NCBI GenBank assembly: GCA_902761265.1
Contig: CACWJV010000024.1
Location: 1-14,801, forward strand
Reading direction: 5' to 3'
From: Oscillospiraceae bacterium
GTDB lineage: Bacteria > Bacillota > Clostridia > Oscillospirales > Acutalibacteraceae
DNA: 14,801 bases
This document shows, piece after piece, positions 6,513 through 13,969 of the stretch. The notes beneath the pieces are model-generated. The model worked only from the letters and a program-made list of their open reading frames with translations, ran no database searches and was not told the DNA's origin. Each line of letters starts with the position of its first letter. Position 1 is the stretch's first letter. Made by a program: the position numbers and the translations under genes.

Positions 6513-7262
6513 ATGTCACAACAGACCCTTTTCGCCCAACAAAACCTGCCGATCCGCTCCAAAGATTACTGGCGGTTGGCAGCTAAAAACTTTTCCGACG
6601 TCCGCATGCTCGTTTTCGCGTCGCTGATCATCGCACTGCGCGTGGCAGTCAAAATGCTCAAAATCCCGCTGGCGGCCGGTCTTTCGCTGTCGTTTGACTG
6701 CTATGTCAATTCCGTCGGCTCCATGATTTACGGCCCGCTGGTCGCGCTTGCAGTCGGCGCCGTGAGTGACACGCTCGGCTGTATTTTGTTCCCGTCGGGT
6801 GCGTATTTCTTCCCCTTCATCTTTGTTGAGATGTCCTCGTCGTTTATCTTTGCGCTGTTTTTGTGGAAACGCGAGCTGTCCGTGCTGCGTGTACTGGCGT
6901 CAAAGTTTACGGTCAACTTCGTATGCAACATTATTCTGACGTCTGTTTTCATGAAATGGATGTATTATGTGATGTACAGCCTGGAGGATGCGCAGGCTTA
7001 TGCGCTGATCAATTTGACGCGTATCGGTAAAAACCTTGTGCTGTTTCCGCTCGAAGCGGTGCTCATCACGCTGATTCTTGCTGCGCTGACCCCGGCGTTC
7101 TGTTCGCTCAAGCTTTTGCCGAAAACCCAGGAAAAGATGAAGATCGAACCGAAGCATGTGGTTCTCATCATTGTGCTGACGCTGCTTTCGGTTGCGCTGA
7201 TCCTGTTTTTTGTGTTCTTCCTCAAAGATTTCCTGTCGGCACATAACATCAAGATCGGATAA
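6513..7262 (+). CDS. folT: Folate-family ECF transporter S component (FolT-like)
   Basis: A 249-residue integral membrane substrate-binding subunit of an energy-coupling factor importer, predicted to bring folate into the cell with shared EcfA/EcfA'/EcfT (not in this window). About six hydrophobic segments are visible. Folate S-component features include GPLVALAVGAVSDTLG, LFPSGAYFFPF and RIGKNLVLFPLEAVL; the R-x-x-K-N-L-x-x-x-P-x-E motif is characteristic. The N-terminal 30 residues and the C-terminal extra hydrophobic segment (about 215-235, VLIIVLTLLSVALILFFVFF) are longer than a minimal S component. The ATG at 6513 is chosen because AAAGGAGG is seven bases upstream; an in-frame GTG at 6396 lies inside the riboswitch. 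The THF riboswitch upstream supports folate as substrate. The gene is followed by a terminator. Confidence 0.88.
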   Translation: MSQQTLFAQQNLPIRSKDYWRLAAKNFSDVRMLVFASLIIALRVAVKMLKIPLAAGLSLSFDCYVNSVGSMIYGPLVALAVGAVSDTLGCILFPSGAYFFPFIFVEMSSSFIFALFLWKRELSVLRVLASKFTVNFVCNIILTSVFMKWMYYVMYSLEDAQAYALINLTRIGKNLVLFPLEAVLITLILAALTPAFCSLKLLPKTQEKMKIEPKHVVLIIVLTLLSVALILFFVFFLKDFLSAHNIKIG

Positions 7263-7272
7263 TGAAATCATG

Positions 7273-7305
7273 GATCACCCGCGAAAACCGGGTGATTTTT
7301 CTTTT
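7273..7305 (+). terminator. Intrinsic terminator of folT
   Basis: ATCACCCG (7274-7281) pairs with CGGGTGAT (7289-7296) around a 7-base loop, followed by TTTTTCTTTTT. It lies 11 bases after the folT stop. Confidence 0.9.
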
Positions 7306-7311
7306 TATATC

Positions 7312-7340
7312 TTGACCCGGGGACGGAAAAGGATTATGAT
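7312..7340 (+). promoter_or_regulatory. Sigma-A promoter of the era-yqzL-recO-mutS2 cluster
   Basis: TTGACC (7312-7317), a 17-base spacer and TATGAT (7335-7340) lie between the folT terminator and the era start. This is the only clear promoter for the four-gene cluster. Confidence 0.75.
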
Positions 7341-7374
7341 ATAGAAGAACGAAAAGAAAGAAAAGGAATGTATT

Positions 7375-8268
7375 ATGGGAGAAACAAAAACCGCATTTAT
7401 TGCCATCGTCGGCTGTCCGAACGTCGGCAAATCCTCCATTCTCAACGCGCTGCTCGGCCAGAAGGTCGCCATCGTATCCGACAAGCCGCAAACCACGCGC
7501 ACCCGCATCATGGGCGTGCTGACCGAGGGCGAAACCCAGCTCGTTTTCACCGATACGCCGGGCTTTCACCGGCCGCATAATAAACTCGGCGAAAAGATGA
7601 TGCAGGCCGTCTCCGACGGTATTTCGGGCGTGGACGCCTGTCTGTTTGTTGTGGAGGCGCAAGGCAAGCTGCGCGAGGCGGAAAAGGAACTGATCGAAAA
7701 GTTTCGTCAGCAGCACATGCCCGTGATTCTTGCTATCAACAAGATCGACACCGTACCGGTCAAAACCGATCTCATGAGCCGTATTTTCGAGCTTTCGCAG
7801 GTCTATGATTTTGAAGCGGTGGTACCGGTCTCCGCCATCAAGCGTGACGGCCTTGACGATCTGCTTGCCGAAATGAATAAAATTGCGCAGCCGTCGATGC
7901 ACTTTTTCCCCGACGATACGCTGACCGATCAGCCCGAGCGCGTGCTCGCGTCGGAGATCATCCGTGAAAAGATGCTGCGATTGCTCGAACGCGAGATCCC
8001 GCACGGCGTGGCTGTCTCTATCGAAAAAATGCGCGAGCGTACCGACAAGGATATTATGGATATCGAAGCGGTCATCTATTGTGAAAAAGAAAGCCACAAG
8101 GGCATCATCATCGGCAAAAAGGGCGCGATGCTCAAACAGATCTCAACCTATGCACGTCAGGATATGGAACGGTTTTTCGATTGCAAAATCAACCTGCAGT
8201 GCTGGGTCAAGGTCAAGGAAGGTTGGCGCAACCGCGAAGGTCTGATTCATAATTTCGGACTGGATTGA
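7375..8268 (+). CDS. era: GTPase Era
   Basis: A 297-residue essential GTPase that binds the 3' end of 16S rRNA and assists 30S assembly. G1 is G13-S20 (GCPNVGKS), the effector loop is KPQTTRTRI (about 38-45), G3 is D60-G63 (DTPG), G4 is N122-D125 (NKID) and G5 is SAIK (153-156). The C-terminal KH domain (about 200-285) has the G247-K-K-G250 signature in IIIGKKGAML. Length and domain order are normal, so it should be functional. AAAGGA stands about eight bases before the ATG. It is the first gene of a cluster with yqzL, recO and mutS2, and the era-yqzL-recO order is typical for Bacillota. Confidence 0.98.
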   Translation: MGETKTAFIAIVGCPNVGKSSILNALLGQKVAIVSDKPQTTRTRIMGVLTEGETQLVFTDTPGFHRPHNKLGEKMMQAVSDGISGVDACLFVVEAQGKLREAEKELIEKFRQQHMPVILAINKIDTVPVKTDLMSRIFELSQVYDFEAVVPVSAIKRDGLDDLLAEMNKIAQPSMHFFPDDTLTDQPERVLASEIIREKMLRLLEREIPHGVAVSIEKMRERTDKDIMDIEAVIYCEKESHKGIIIGKKGAMLKQISTYARQDMERFFDCKINLQCWVKVKEGWRNREGLIHNFGLD

Positions 8269-8309
8269 TTTTCCTTTTGCCTGTTTGATTATTTTGTGTC
8301 TCGGATGTG

Positions 8310-8334
8310 AAAAGTATTAGCAAGAAATACTTTT
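8310..8334 (+). other. Perfect 9-bp hairpin just upstream of the yqzL-like gene
   Basis: AAAAGTATT (8310-8318) and AATACTTTT (8326-8334) are exact inverted repeats around a 7-base loop, immediately before the ribosome binding site GGAGATGAG. It has no T tail beyond the stem, so it is not a typical terminator. It may be an mRNA processing or stability element. Confidence 0.45.
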
Positions 8335-8346
8335 GGAGATGAGACC

Positions 8347-8571
8347 ATGACCAAAAAAGAGCTTTGGCAAACCTTTTTGAAAACCGGACGCGTTTCCGAT
8401 TATATCGCCTATGAGCGTGCGCGCGAAGATGCGCCGGCACAGGATATCCGCAATGTCTATCCGCAGGAGTTTGCCGAAGAATTCATTCAGAATTTCGATT
8501 CCGATTTCCCTGCCATGGAGCAGATCGGAGCCGAGCCGGACGCCGGGGAGATTTTTGACGATGACGTATGA
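8347..8571 (+). CDS. yqzL: YqzL-like small protein
   Basis: A 74-residue protein between era and recO, exactly where Bacillus carries yqzL. The N-terminal half, KKELWQTFLKTGRVSDYIAY, has the family pattern W-x-x-F-x-x-T-G-x-x-x-x-Y-(L/I). YqzL is about 47 residues as I recall it, so this copy carries a longer and strongly acidic C-terminus (ending AGEIFDDDV). Its function is unknown in the family. It has GGAGATGAG ahead of the ATG and overlaps the recO start by 11 bases, so the two are probably co-translated. The assignment rests on a short motif plus position and is good but not certain. No membrane segment or signal peptide is present. Confidence 0.75.
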   Translation: MTKKELWQTFLKTGRVSDYIAYERAREDAPAQDIRNVYPQEFAEEFIQNFDSDFPAMEQIGAEPDAGEIFDDDV

Positions 8572-9304
8572 TACGGATGCTTTGGTGATCAAGGCGCAAA
8601 ACACAGGCGAGACCGACCGTCTGGTGACGCTTTTGACGCGTAAATACGGTGTGATCCGCGCCTTTGCCAACGGCGCGCGCAGCCCGAAAAATAAAAACGC
8701 GTCTGCCACAAGTCTGCTTTGTTACGCCGATTTTACCATCACCAAAACCGCAAAAGGCATTTGTATCGTTAAAGAATCCACCCCGAAAGAAGTGTTCTTT
8801 TCGCTGCGCAGCGACATCATCCGTTTGTCGCTCGCGCAGTATTTCGCCGAATTGTCCGGAGAACTGGCGCCGCGGGAGGAGGCGGCGGATGAATTTTTGA
8901 GTTTGCTGCTCAATGCGGTCTATCTGGTGTCCGATTCCAAAAAGCCGCTGCAGTTGCTCAAAGCCGCCACCGAGCTGCGCATGTTGTCGCTTGCGGGCTA
9001 TATGCCGTCGCTGCTCGGCTGTGCGTCGTGCGGAACGTTTGAAACGGAGGAGATGCGCTTTTGCACGCGCTCCGGCAAATTGTTCTGCGCGGACTGCACG
9101 CCGCCGGAATCGTTTGTTCCCGTGCCGAACAGCGTCGTTCACGCGATGCGTCACATCTGCCTGAGCGACCCGGGCAAGCTGTTCAGCTTTCGGCTGTCGG
9201 ACGAAAATCTGCTGCTGCTATGTGACCTGAGCGAGCGGTATTTACTGGCTATGACCGGCAAACGCTTTGCCACACTGCAGTTTTATAAAACCATGACTCG
9301 TTAA
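8561..9304 (+). CDS. recO: DNA repair protein RecO
   Basis: A 247-residue mediator that, with RecR, loads RecA on SSB-coated single-stranded DNA. The N-terminal OB-fold (about 1-80) starts TDALVIKAQNTGETDRLVTLLTRKYG with the typical GETDRL...GK/N-GAR pattern (FANGARSPKNK). The central helical domain contains LKAATELRMLSLAGYMPSL. A zinc site is formed by C154-x2-C157 and C176-x2-C179, as in many Bacillota RecO proteins. The start at 8561 is chosen because the protein then begins at the conserved OB-fold; the frame extends further upstream but that part is the yqzL gene in another frame. GGGGAG lies ten bases upstream. mutS2 follows after 14 bases. Confidence 0.95.
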   Translation: MTYDTDALVIKAQNTGETDRLVTLLTRKYGVIRAFANGARSPKNKNASATSLLCYADFTITKTAKGICIVKESTPKEVFFSLRSDIIRLSLAQYFAELSGELAPREEAADEFLSLLLNAVYLVSDSKKPLQLLKAATELRMLSLAGYMPSLLGCASCGTFETEEMRFCTRSGKLFCADCTPPESFVPVPNSVVHAMRHICLSDPGKLFSFRLSDENLLLLCDLSERYLLAMTGKRFATLQFYKTMTR

Positions 9305-9318
9305 CGAAAGGCAAAACT

Positions 9319-11709
9319 ATGGACAGACATTACATATCTCTGGAACTCGATAAGATCCTGCAGCGTCTGAGCACGTTTGCGGGTTCGTTTGACGCCAAAG
9401 AGGAAATCCTCGCGCTTGAACCGCAAACAGATCTTGACGACGTGCAGCGTCTGCAGCAGCAGACGGTAGACGCGCACATGCTTATGGCGCGTTTCGGCGG
9501 CCCGTCGTTCAGCGGGCTCAAAAACGTCAACAATGCGCTTTCGCGCGCCAACGCCGGCTCCGTGCTTTCCATGAGAGAACTGCTTGACGTGGCCGGTGTT
9601 TTGCGCACAATCCGCGCCATCAGCGAATGGAGAGACAGCAACGCAGGCGTCGCGTGCAGTATCGACGTTTATTTTGACGCGCTGACGCCGAACAAGTATC
9701 TCGAAGACAAGATCTATCAGTGCATCATCAGCGAAGACGAAATGAGCGACAACGCGTCGCCGACACTGCACGACATCCGCCGCAAGATTCGCGCGGCGTC
9801 CTCGCGTGTCCGGGAACAGCTCGACAAACTCATCCGTTCGCCGCATTATCAAAAGTTTTTGCGCGAAGCGATCATTACCCAGCGCAACGGCCGCTATGTG
9901 GTGCCGGTCAAGATTGAACACCGCGGCGAAGTAAAGGGTTTGGTGCATGACACGTCCTCCTCCGGCGCAACGGTGTTTGTGGAACCGTCGGCGGTTGTGG
10001 AAGCGAACAACGATATTAAAGTGCTGCAAAGCAAGGAACGCGACGAAATGGAGCGTATCCTCGCCGAACTTTCCGACGAGGCCGGCTCGTTCTATGAAGG
10101 CATCAAGCAAAGCTATCTGTGCGCCGTGGAACTCGACGTGATCTTTGCAAAAGCCAAATACGCCTACGACCTGCGTGCAACGGCGCCGGAGCTCAACGCC
10201 TATGGCAAAATCAACCTGCGTCAGGCGCGCCATCCGCTGATCGACCCGAAAAAGGTGGTTGCAACCGACATTCGTCTCGGCGATGAATTCGATACGCTGA
10301 TCATTACCGGCCCGAACACCGGCGGCAAAACGGTTTCAATCAAAACGCTGGGACTTCTGACGCTGATGGCGATGTGCGGTCTGATGCTGCCGGTTGGCGA
10401 CCGCAGCGAAATCTCCGTGTTTACCCATGTGCTCGCAGACATCGGCGACGAGCAGAGCATCGAACAATCGCTGTCCACCTTCTCGTCCCACATGACGAAT
10501 ATCATTTCTATTCTCAAGATCGCCGACAGCGAATCGCTTGTTTTAATTGACGAACTCGGCGCCGGCACCGACCCGGTAGAGGGTGCGGCGCTTGCTATGG
10601 CGATCCTCGAACAGCTCCATCAGCAGGGCGCAAAGATTGCGGCCACGACCCATTATGCGGAACTCAAAACCTACGCGCTGGAAACGCCCCATATCGAAAA
10701 CGGAAGCTGCGAATTTGACGTTCAGTCGCTCAAACCGACCTACCGTCTGCTCATCGGTGTACCCGGCCGCTCCAACGCGTTTGCGATCTCCGAACGGCTC
10801 GGGATGGCACATCCGATCATTGAACGCGCCCAGCAGCTTGTCAGCGGTGAAAACCGCAGCTTCGAGCATGTGCTGGAAACGCTCGAGGAGAGCCGTGCCG
10901 AATATGAGACCAAGACCAAAGAGGCCGAGGCGCTCAAACTGCAGGCCGATAAAGCCCGTGAAACCGCGCAGCAGTATAAGGATTCGATTGAACAACTGCG
11001 CCAACAAGAGCTGGAAAAAGCGCAGGCACAGGCGACGCGGATTGTGGAACAAGCCAAGCGCAGCGCCTATGCGTTGATGAATGAACTGGAGGAACTGAAA
11101 AAGCAAAGCGACAAATCCGCCGATAAAGCCGAAATGCTGCGCCGCGCCAAACAGCAGTTCCGCCGCTCGATGGGCGAATTTGACGAGATCACGAATCCCG
11201 TGGTTGCGCAGGTCGATCCCGATGAACCGTATGTGCTGCCGCGCGAACTGCGCATCGGCGACGAGGTGCTGGTGGTCGATATGGGCAAAACGGCAACCGT
11301 GACTGCGTTGGCCGACAAAAAAGGCGAAATCGAAGTGACGGCCGGCATCATTAAGCTGCGCACACCGCTGGAAAACCTGCGGCTGCAAACGAAAAAAGAA
11401 CCGCCGAAAAAGACGTCCCGCGCCGTACCGAAATCGGGCGGCGGCGATTTCCACGTTGCCGGCGGGCAGCGCAACGAATGCGATCTGCGCGGCATGAACG
11501 TGGAGGAGGGGATTCTCGAACTCGAACGCCACATGGACCGCTGCATGCGGCAGGGTCTCGGGGAGCTGACGGTGATCCACGGCAAAGGCACAGGTGTGCT
11601 GCGCAAAGGGATTCAGGATTATCTGCGTAAAAACAAGTTTGTCAAATCCTTCCGTCTCGGCACGTTCGGCGAAGGCGAAAGCGGTGTGACGATCGTAACA
11701 TTTAAATAA
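9319..11709 (+). CDS. mutS2: Endonuclease MutS2 (RqcU-type ribosome rescue/anti-recombination ATPase)
   Basis: A 796-residue MutS2, normal in length. The N-terminal core and clamp helices (about 1-300) precede the ATPase: Walker A G331-T338 (GPNTGGKT), Walker B at 407-412 (LVLIDE) and the downstream TTHYAELK switch. A long charged coiled coil (about 510-620) follows. The C-terminal Smr nuclease domain (about 720-796) shows NECDLRG and the VIHGKGTGVLRKG loop. There is no N-terminal mismatch-binding domain, which separates it from MutS. Family members suppress homologous recombination and, in Bacillus, act on collided ribosomes (the RqcU name). The start has AAAGG eight bases upstream. It is the last gene of the era cluster. 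Confidence 0.97.
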   Translation: MDRHYISLELDKILQRLSTFAGSFDAKEEILALEPQTDLDDVQRLQQQTVDAHMLMARFGGPSFSGLKNVNNALSRANAGSVLSMRELLDVAGVLRTIRAISEWRDSNAGVACSIDVYFDALTPNKYLEDKIYQCIISEDEMSDNASPTLHDIRRKIRAASSRVREQLDKLIRSPHYQKFLREAIITQRNGRYVVPVKIEHRGEVKGLVHDTSSSGATVFVEPSAVVEANNDIKVLQSKERDEMERILAELSDEAGSFYEGIKQSYLCAVELDVIFAKAKYAYDLRATAPELNAYGKINLRQARHPLIDPKKVVATDIRLGDEFDTLIITGPNTGGKTVSIKTLGLLTLMAMCGLMLPVGDRSEISVFTHVLADIGDEQSIEQSLSTFSSHMTNIISILKIADSESLVLIDELGAGTDPVEGAALAMAILEQLHQQGAKIAATTHYAELKTYALETPHIENGSCEFDVQSLKPTYRLLIGVPGRSNAFAISERLGMAHPIIERAQQLVSGENRSFEHVLETLEESRAEYETKTKEAEALKLQADKARETAQQYKDSIEQLRQQELEKAQAQATRIVEQAKRSAYALMNELEELKKQSDKSADKAEMLRRAKQQFRRSMGEFDEITNPVVAQVDPDEPYVLPRELRIGDEVLVVDMGKTATVTALADKKGEIEVTAGIIKLRTPLENLRLQTKKEPPKKTSRAVPKSGGGDFHVAGGQRNECDLRGMNVEEGILELERHMDRCMRQGLGELTVIHGKGTGVLRKGIQDYLRKNKFVKSFRLGTFGEGESGVTIVTFK

Positions 11710-11719
11710 AACGCTTAAC

Positions 11720-11746
11720 CGCCGGTTTATCCGGCGATTATTCTTT
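11720..11746 (+). terminator. Weak terminator after mutS2
   Basis: CGCCGG (11720-11725) pairs with CCGGCG (11731-11736) around TTTAT, followed by ATTATTCTTTT. The stem is short and the T tail interrupted, so termination may be partial. Confidence 0.5.
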
Positions 11747-11748
11747 TC

Positions 11749-11776
11749 GGGTGTAAAGATTTTTTCATTTACACCC
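11749..11776. promoter_or_regulatory. Operator-like inverted repeat 1 upstream of the ylxM promoter
   Basis: GGGTGTAAA (11749-11757) and TTTACACCC (11768-11776) are exact inverted repeats separated by 10 bases, ending two bases before the -35 box. Neither strand has a T tail after it, so a terminator is unlikely. The core is TGTAAA-N10-TTTACA, the same as repeat 2. Confidence 0.6.
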
Positions 11777-11777
11777 C

Positions 11778-11806
11778 TTGACAAACTGGAGGGAAGTGTG
11801 TATAAT
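11778..11806 (+). promoter_or_regulatory. Consensus sigma-A promoter of ylxM-ffh-rpsP-khpA
   Basis: A perfect TTGACA (11778-11783), 17-base spacer and perfect TATAAT (11801-11806). The start point should be near 11813. This is the strongest promoter in the window, as expected for signal recognition particle and ribosomal genes. Confidence 0.95.
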
Positions 11807-11814
11807 AGCAGAGC

Positions 11815-11836
11815 TGTAAAGAAAGGAAACTTTACA
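11815..11836. promoter_or_regulatory. Operator-like inverted repeat 2 at the ylxM transcription start
   Basis: TGTAAAG (11815-11821) and CTTTACA (11830-11836) give TGTAAA-N10-TTTACA, the same architecture as repeat 1 and exactly 63 bases downstream of it. It begins about base +3 of the transcript, so it could also act as a 5' mRNA hairpin with AAAGGAAA in its loop. Confidence 0.6.
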
Positions 11837-11859
11837 CTTGTGAAAGAGAGGAAAACGTC

Positions 11860-12225
11860 ATGGCGAAAAATCTGGATGTCACACTGCTGTTTGACATCTA
11901 CGGCGATATGCTGACGCAAAAGCAGCGCGATTTTATCACATACTATTATGACGACGATCTTTCTTTGGCAGAGATTGCCGAAAACGAGGGCATTACCCGG
12001 CAGGGCGTCCGCGATTCGATCAAACGTGCCGAGGCGCAGATGGAATCATTTGAAGCGCACCTCGGGCTGAAACGGCGGTTCGACGAACTGCGCGACGGGC
12101 TGCGTGAAATCAATGAGATGGCGGATATCATCAACGAAGTGAATATGCGCACCATCTTGTCTCGTGAAATCAACGACGCGGTATCGCGGATCCATTCCGT
12201 TTCCAAAATGCTCGCTGACTCCTAA
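11860..12225 (+). CDS. ylxM: YlxM/p13-like HTH protein (UPF0122), SRP-associated
   Basis: A 121-residue protein with a sigma-70 region 4-like helix-turn-helix. DLSLAEIAENEGITRQGVRDSIKRAE (about 33-58) is the recognition unit, preceded by MLTQKQRDFITYYYDD, a motif shared by YlxM proteins. In Gram-positives it is encoded next to ffh and has been linked to the signal recognition particle. The ATG at 11860 follows AGAGAGG. It is the first gene of a unit with ffh, rpsP and khpA. The C-terminal half is helical, and I see no further known domain. Being a DNA-binding fold, it is a candidate for the two operator-like repeats flanking its own promoter, but that is only an inference. Confidence 0.93.
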   Translation: MAKNLDVTLLFDIYGDMLTQKQRDFITYYYDDDLSLAEIAENEGITRQGVRDSIKRAEAQMESFEAHLGLKRRFDELRDGLREINEMADIINEVNMRTILSREINDAVSRIHSVSKMLADS

Positions 12226-12256
12226 CAGATTTATCGAAATAAAGGAAGAATGAACT

Positions 12257-13639
12257 ATGGCATTTGAAGGTCTTTCCGAACGACTGGAGGCCGCCTTCAA
12301 ACGACTGAGAAGCAAAGGCTCGCTGACCGAATCTGACGTCAAAGACGCCATGCGCGAAGTGCGTTTGGCGCTGCTGGAAGCCGACGTCAACTATAAGGTC
12401 GCCAAAGACTTTACCAAAACCGTCACAGAGCGCGCCATCGGCGCCAAGGTTATGGAAAGTCTGACGCCGTCGCAGATGGTCATCAAGATCGTCAACGAAG
12501 AGCTGACAAATCTCATGGGCGGCACAAAAGCCCGGCTCAACACCGCCAACCATCCGCCGACAATTGTGATGATGTGTGGTTTGCAGGGCTCCGGTAAAAC
12601 CACCCACAGCGCAAAGCTTGCGCTGATGCTCAAAAATCAGGGGCACCGGCCGCTGCTTGTGGCGTGCGACGTCTATCGTCCCGCTGCAATCAAACAGTTG
12701 CAGGTGGTCGGCGAAAAGGCGGGTGTGCCTGTTTTTGAACGCGGGCAGATCGACCCGGTCGAAATCGCACGGCAGGCAATCACCGAAGCGAAGGACCACG
12801 GCTATGACTATGTGTTCCTTGACACGGCAGGCCGTTTGCATGTCGATGAGACGCTGATGAACGAGCTGAAAAACATCAAAAGCACCGTTCATCCGCACGA
12901 AATCCTGCTTGTGGTTGACTCTATGACCGGTCAGGACGCGGTGAATGTTGCAACGTCGTTTAACGAAGCGCTCGGCATAGACGGTCTGATCCTCACCAAG
13001 CTCGACGGCGATACCCGCGGCGGTGCGGCGCTTTCCGCAAGAGCCGTGACCGGCAAGCCGATCAAGTTCGTCGGTACCGGCGAAAAGCTCGGTGACCTCG
13101 ACGTGTTCCATCCTGACCGCATGGCGTCGCGTATCCTCGGTATGGGCGATATGCTTTCGCTGATTGAAAAAGCGGAGCAGGAGCTTGACGAGAAGAAAGC
13201 GCGCGAGCTCGAACAAAAGCTGCGTAAAAATAAATTCGATCTCAACGATCTGCTCGATCAGATCAGTCAGATGCGCCGCATGGGTTCCATCAAGGATATT
13301 TTACGCATGCTGCCAGGTATCGGCCGCAAGGTTGATGATGTTGAGGTCGACGAAAAAGCGTTTGACCGCATGGAAGCGATCATCTATTCCATGACGCCGC
13401 AGGAGCGCGCCAAGCCCGACATCATCAACCCGTCGCGCAAACGCCGGATCGCTGCCGGTTGCGGGATGCAGGTGGAGGATGTCAACCGGTTGCTTTCGCA
13501 ATACCGTCAGATGCAAAAGATGTTCAAACAGTTCAACGGCAAAAACACCAAAAAGATGCGCAAGCGCATGATGAACATGCCGGGCATGAACGGTATGAAC
13601 GGACTCGGCGGCATAGGCGGTCCGGGCTTCCCGATGTAA
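12257..13639 (+). CDS. ffh: Signal recognition particle GTPase Ffh (SRP54)
   Basis: A 460-residue protein that binds signal peptides and 4.5S/6S SRP RNA and delivers nascent chains to FtsY at the membrane. The N domain (about 1-90) is followed by the G domain: G108-T115 (GLQGSGKT), the insertion-box region DVYRPAAIKQL (about 138-148), DTAG (189-192) and TKLD (247-250). The M domain (about 300-432) contains the RNA-binding NPSRKRRIAAGCG segment. It ends in a flexible Met/Gly-rich tail (GMNGMNGLGGIGGPG), as expected for Ffh. AAAGGA precedes the ATG. Length is normal and all GTPase motifs are intact. It lies 31 bases after ylxM, and rpsP follows 67 bases downstream. Confidence 0.98.
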   Translation: MAFEGLSERLEAAFKRLRSKGSLTESDVKDAMREVRLALLEADVNYKVAKDFTKTVTERAIGAKVMESLTPSQMVIKIVNEELTNLMGGTKARLNTANHPPTIVMMCGLQGSGKTTHSAKLALMLKNQGHRPLLVACDVYRPAAIKQLQVVGEKAGVPVFERGQIDPVEIARQAITEAKDHGYDYVFLDTAGRLHVDETLMNELKNIKSTVHPHEILLVVDSMTGQDAVNVATSFNEALGIDGLILTKLDGDTRGGAALSARAVTGKPIKFVGTGEKLGDLDVFHPDRMASRILGMGDMLSLIEKAEQELDEKKARELEQKLRKNKFDLNDLLDQISQMRRMGSIKDILRMLPGIGRKVDDVEVDEKAFDRMEAIIYSMTPQERAKPDIINPSRKRRIAAGCGMQVEDVNRLLSQYRQMQKMFKQFNGKNTKKMRKRMMNMPGMNGMNGLGGIGGPGFPM

Positions 13640-13672
13640 ATTTGTTTCGTATGATACACATTAAGTGATCAA

Positions 13673-13686
13673 ATAATAATTATTAT
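13673..13686. repeat. AT-only 14-bp palindrome upstream of rpsP
   Basis: ATAATAATTATTAT is a perfect palindrome just before the rpsP ribosome binding site. It contains no G or C and would form only a weak RNA hairpin. It may be coincidental in AT-rich leader sequence. Confidence 0.3.
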
Positions 13687-13706
13687 CATTTTTGGAGGTA
13701 ACAACA

Positions 13707-13952
13707 ATGGCAGTGAAAATCAGATTGCGTCGTATGGGCGCGAAAAAGGCTCCGTTCTATCGTGTGGTCGTGGCGGACTCCCGCTATCCGCGTGACGGCC
13801 GTTTCATCGAAGAGATCGGTTATTATGATCCGATGAAGAACCCCGCCGACATCAAGATCGATGCTGAAAAAGCGCAGAAATGGTTGAACAACGGCGCACA
13901 GCCGACCGATACCGTGAAGGCGCTGCTCAAGAAGAGCGACATCATTAAATAA
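13707..13952 (+). CDS. rpsP: 30S ribosomal protein S16
   Basis: An 81-residue S16, the normal bacterial size. It begins AVKIRLRRMGAKKAPFYRVVVADSRYPRDGRFIEEIGYYDP, the diagnostic S16 sequence, and ends with the DTVKALLKKSDI region. It is a 16S rRNA-binding protein of the small-subunit body. The start at 13707 is used because GGAGG at 13694-13698 is eight bases upstream; a TTG in frame at 13692 overlaps the ribosome binding site. The gene is tightly spaced with khpA downstream (17 bases between stop and start). rimM, trmD and rplS, which often follow, are not present. Confidence 0.97.
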   Translation: MAVKIRLRRMGAKKAPFYRVVVADSRYPRDGRFIEEIGYYDPMKNPADIKIDAEKAQKWLNNGAQPTDTVKALLKKSDIIK

Positions 13953-13969
13953 GTTTGGGGGAACATACC

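Noticed and set aside
11749..11776. Inverted repeat as a terminator of mutS2
   Set aside because: No T run follows on either strand. Its core matches the second repeat at 11815-11836, so an operator is the better reading.
10543..11919. 458-codon minus-strand ORF opposite mutS2
   Set aside because: It is antisense to a clear MutS2 coding region, has His/Phe/Arg-rich low-similarity composition and no ribosome binding site or domain.
12170..13216. 348-codon minus-strand ORF opposite ffh
   Set aside because: Shadow of the strongly conserved Ffh frame, with no recognisable motif. The same applies to the minus-strand ORFs at 7249-8097 and 9301-10233.
13673..13686. AT palindrome as a ribosomal protein leader or operator
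   Set aside because: Contains only A and T and forms a weak stem. Nothing resembles a known ribosomal protein autoregulatory fold; listed only as a repeat.
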